From assembly GCF_014635665.1 (NCBI RefSeq), contig NZ_BMDG01000003.1, forward strand, positions 124,001-188,000: a stretch of DNA of 64,000 nucleotides, written 5' to 3'. A model generated the notes under the pieces. That model was not told where the DNA came from. It saw only the letters and a list, made by a program, of their open reading frames with translations, and ran no database searches. Positions 62,062 through 64,000 of the stretch are shown piece after piece. The DNA is from Isoptericola cucumis (GTDB lineage Bacteria; Actinomycetota; Actinomycetes; Actinomycetales; Cellulomonadaceae). Every line of letters starts with the position of its first letter. The stretch's first letter is position 1. A program made the position numbers and the translations under genes.

Positions 62062-62613
62062 GTGCTCGACACGCACGAGCTCACGCGGCGACCCGGCACG
62101 ATGGCGGAGGTCGCGCGAGTGGTCCCCGCCCCGGCGGACCTGGGCACCGTCGTCATCGGCATCCCCGAGGGCGCCGACCTCACGCTGGGCCTGCGTCTGG
62201 AGTCCGTGCTCGAGGGCGTGCTCGTGACGGGCGTCGTGCGCGGCACGGCGGTCGGCGAGTGCGTCCGTTGCCTCGACGAGGTCTCGGAGCAGGTGACGGT
62301 GCGGATCCAGGAGCTCTTCGCGTATCCTGAGCGCGCCCAGGCGGCCGAGGAGTCCGGTGACGAGGACGCCGAGGACGAGTCGGTGCTGGTCGACGACCAG
62401 GCCGACATCGAGCCGGCGGTTCGGGATTCGCTGGTCACTGCACTACCATTTCAACCGCTGTGCCGTCCGGACTGCCCCGGCCTGTGCTCCGTCTGCGGGG
62501 CGCGGCTGGCGGACGACCCGGACCACCATCATGACGTTGTCGACCCTCGTTGGTCGGCGCTGCAGACCATGCTCGAGCAGTCGAGCGTGTCCGACGAGAC
62601 GAAAGAGAGCTAG
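62062..62613 (+). CDS. DUF177/YceD family protein
   Basis: The protein has the DUF177 pattern: LDTHELTRRPGTMAEVAR, ECVRCLDEVSEQV, and the cysteine cluster CRPDCPGLCSVCGARLADDP followed by ALQTML. YceD proteins are linked to rRNA metabolism and always precede rpmF, as here. GTG 62062 is the first conventional start (183 residues), but conserved N-terminal residues (about EKRSPLV) lie upstream in frame, where the only candidate with a good GGAG is ATC at 62035. TAGACT (61968-61973) may be the -10. rpmF follows two bases after the stop. Confidence 0.9.
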   Translation: MLDTHELTRRPGTMAEVARVVPAPADLGTVVIGIPEGADLTLGLRLESVLEGVLVTGVVRGTAVGECVRCLDEVSEQVTVRIQELFAYPERAQAAEESGDEDAEDESVLVDDQADIEPAVRDSLVTALPFQPLCRPDCPGLCSVCGARLADDPDHHHDVVDPRWSALQTMLEQSSVSDETKES

Positions 62614-62615
62614 CC

Positions 62616-62810
62616 GTGGCTGTTCCGAAGCGCAAGATGTCGCGCAGCAACACCCGTGCGCGCCGTTCGCAGTGGAAGACCTCCGCGGCGACCCTCACGA
62701 CGTGCCCCAGCTGCAAGGGACAGAAGCTGTCCCACGCCGCGTGCCCCACCTGCGGCGCGTACAAGGGCCGCCAGTACGCCGAGGCGCTGCGCACCGAGCA
62801 CGCGGGCTGA
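62616..62810 (+). CDS. rpmF: 50S ribosomal protein L32
   Basis: The 64-residue protein is L32: [20 protein letters not shown], then a zinc ribbon with Cys30, Cys33, Cys43 and Cys46 (CPSC, CPTC). The GTG at 62616 follows AAAGAGAG. It lies between the DUF177 gene and rnc, the common actinobacterial order, and all three are probably cotranscribed. Confidence 0.97.
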   Translation: MAVPKRKMSRSNTRARRSQWKTSAATLTTCPSCKGQKLSHAACPTCGAYKGRQYAEALRTEHAG

Positions 62811-62811
62811 C

Positions 62812-63591
62812 ATGTCCGCACGCGGCACCCGGGAACGCCCGGAGCCGACGGCTCTACTCGAGAAGCTCGGGGTCCACCTGGACCCCGAGCTTCTCGTGCT
62901 AGCGCTGACGCACCGCTCGTTCGCCCACGAGGCCGGCGGGATCCCCACCAACGAGCGGCTCGAGTTCCTCGGCGACACCGTCCTGGGGCTGGTCGTGACG
63001 GAGGCGCTGTACCGGCGTCATCCCGACCAGCCGGAGGGCGAGCTGGCGAAGATGCGCGCCGCGACCGTGTCGCAGCGCGCCCTCGCCGCGATCGCGCGCC
63101 GCCTCGAGCTCGGCGGCTACGTCCTGCTCGGCAAGGGGGAGCTGCGGACGCGGGGGTTCGAGAAGGACTCGATCCTGTCGGACACCGTGGAGGCGCTGAT
63201 CGGCGCCACCTACCTGTCGCACGGTCTGGAGCCCGCCCGCGAGCTGGTGCACCGTCTCGTCGACACCACGCTCGAGGCCGCGGCGGGCCTCGGCGCCGGC
63301 CTCGACTGGAAGACGTCGCTCCAGGAGGCGGCGGCCGAGCGGGGCTTCGGCGCGCCCGTCTACGAGGTCACCGGCGAGGGCCCGGAGCACGCCCGCGTCT
63401 TCCACGCCCAGGTGCACGTCGGCCCGGTGCTGGGGATCGGCACGGGCTCGGCGAAGAAGCACGCGGAGCAGGCCGCGGCCGAGGAGGCCTACCGGGCGCT
63501 GCAGTCGCTGCCCGGCACGACCTCGGCGGACGAGGCGGTCGAGTCGCCGGCAGACGGGCGGCCCACGGCCGACGACGTCGCCGATGCCTGA
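62812..63591 (+). CDS. rnc: ribonuclease III
   Basis: The 259-residue enzyme has the RNase III domain (signature [12 protein letters not shown], residues 47-58, with catalytic Glu51 and Asp55; later [12 protein letters not shown]) and a C-terminal double-stranded RNA-binding domain (about 165-240, [34 protein letters not shown]). It processes rRNA precursors and structured mRNAs. The ATG at 62812 is one base after the rpmF stop. A 38-bp palindrome lies in codons 16-29. The end overlaps mutM by eight bases. Confidence 0.96.
   Translation: MSARGTRERPEPTALLEKLGVHLDPELLVLALTHRSFAHEAGGIPTNERLEFLGDTVLGLVVTEALYRRHPDQPEGELAKMRAATVSQRALAAIARRLELGGYVLLGKGELRTRGFEKDSILSDTVEALIGATYLSHGLEPARELVHRLVDTTLEAAAGLGAGLDWKTSLQEAAAERGFGAPVYEVTGEGPEHARVFHAQVHVGPVLGIGTGSAKKHAEQAAAEEAYRALQSLPGTTSADEAVESPADGRPTADDVADA
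62859..62896 (+). promoter_or_regulatory. 38-bp palindrome in rnc, candidate RNase III site
   Basis: CGAGAAGCTCGGGGTCCA (62859-62876) and 62879-62896 are perfect reverse complements with only CC between. In mRNA this gives a 17-bp stem with a four-base loop, 47 bases after the rnc start. Perfect double-stranded RNA is the substrate of the encoded enzyme, so autocleavage is plausible. It encodes roughly [13 protein letters not shown], which leaves the protein normal. Confidence 0.65.
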
Positions 63592-64000
63592 GCTGCCCGA
63601 GGTCGAGACCGTCCGGGACGGTCTCGAGAGGCTCGTCGTGGGCGCCGTCGTGCGCGAGGTCGAGGTCTTCCGCGACTACTCGGTGCGCCGGCACGAGGGC
63701 GGTCCGGCAGGGTTCGCCGACCAGCTGCGCGGCCGGCGGCTGGTCGCCGCCGCCCGCCGGGGCAAGTACCTGTGGCTCCCGCTCGCCGGCGAGCGCGCCG
63801 GCGTCGAGGACGCGGCGCTGCTCGCCCACCTGGGCATGTCGGGACAGCTGCTGGTGCGCGACCCGGCGGTCGCGGGGGACTGGGCGCACCCGCACCTGCG
63901 CGTGCGCCTGCATCTCGACGACGCCCCCAGCGGAGCGCGGTACCTCGACTTCGTCGACCAGCGCACGTTCGGGCACCTGTCGGTCACCGACCTCGTCCCG
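63584..64000 (+). CDS. mutM: formamidopyrimidine-DNA glycosylase (5' part)
   Basis: The 139 residues present begin [20 protein letters not shown], whose Pro1 and Glu2 after Met removal are the catalytic residues of Fpg/Mut[10 protein letters not shown] (catalytic Lys), [13 protein letters not shown] and [16 protein letters not shown] follow. The enzyme excises 8-oxoguanine and formamidopyrimidines. The ATG overlaps the rnc stop by eight bases. The gene runs off the window end. Confidence 0.95.
   Translation, partial: MPELPEVETVRDGLERLVVGAVVREVEVFRDYSVRRHEGGPAGFADQLRGRRLVAAARRGKYLWLPLAGERAGVEDAALLAHLGMSGQLLVRDPAVAGDWAHPHLRVRLHLDDAPSGARYLDFVDQRTFGHLSVTDLVP

Overview
The window is a 64 kb piece of a very GC-rich (roughly three quarters G+C) actinobacterial chromosome. 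The core gene order at the right end (rpmB, DAK2-domain gene, recG, rsmD, coaD, SepIVA-like gene, DUF177 gene, rpmF, rnc, mutM) and the density of hemicellulose genes at the left fit the Micrococcales, most likely the Cellulosimicrobium/Isoptericola/Cellulomonas group. That placement is inferred from gene content and protein resemblance; no database was searched. I see no rRNA, tRNA, CRISPR array, insertion sequence, phage or plasmid gene. No gap between genes exceeds 300 bases.

Left part (1-22 kb) is accessory and largely about sugars and cell envelope. Two family 3 glycoside hydrolases, one membrane-anchored with its domains in swapped order, lie head to head with a TetR regulator across a perfect 22-bp palindrome. 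A TauE/SafE carrier, a divergent MocR/EamA pair and a PaiB-like gene follow. A xylo-oligosaccharide locus comes next: SMP-30 lactonase and LacI repressor leftward; solute-binding lipoprotein, two permeases and a GH120 beta-xylosidase rightward, with a clear promoter and LacI-type operators between. A two-component system stands back to back with a VanY-type D,D-carboxypeptidase, the start codons placed symmetrically about an inverted repeat.

Middle part (22-49 kb) holds a secreted subtilase translationally coupled to a secreted VCBS-repeat protein, a large orphan SARP/AfsR-type regulator, a MarR-controlled cluster (LLM flavin monooxygenase, F420-reductase-like protein, DHA2 efflux pump), a secreted M64 metallopeptidase, an MHS symporter, and then the housekeeping run murA-plsC-gpsA. 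Facing these are a trans-sulfuration PLP enzyme, an acyl-CoA dehydrogenase-like protein and a coupled pair of CNNM/CBS membrane proteins.

Right part (49-64 kb) is core: acyl-CoA ligase, ddl, DUF3515 lipoprotein/thiL, rpmB, recG, rsmD, coaD, the SepIVA-like gene, the DUF177 gene, rpmF, rnc and the start of mutM. Genes in series overlap by 1-8 bases at many junctions (ATGA, GTGA, TTGA, TGATG), implying translational coupling. About fifteen genes show a TANNNT box 5-9 bases before the start codon and no Shine-Dalgarno sequence, the layout expected for leaderless mRNAs.

The most interesting signals are a 38-bp near-perfect palindrome inside the 5' coding region of rnc (candidate RNase III self-cleavage site), a possible non-canonical ATC start for the DUF177 gene, the permuted membrane-bound GH3, the subtilase-propeller operon, and several clean operator palindromes.
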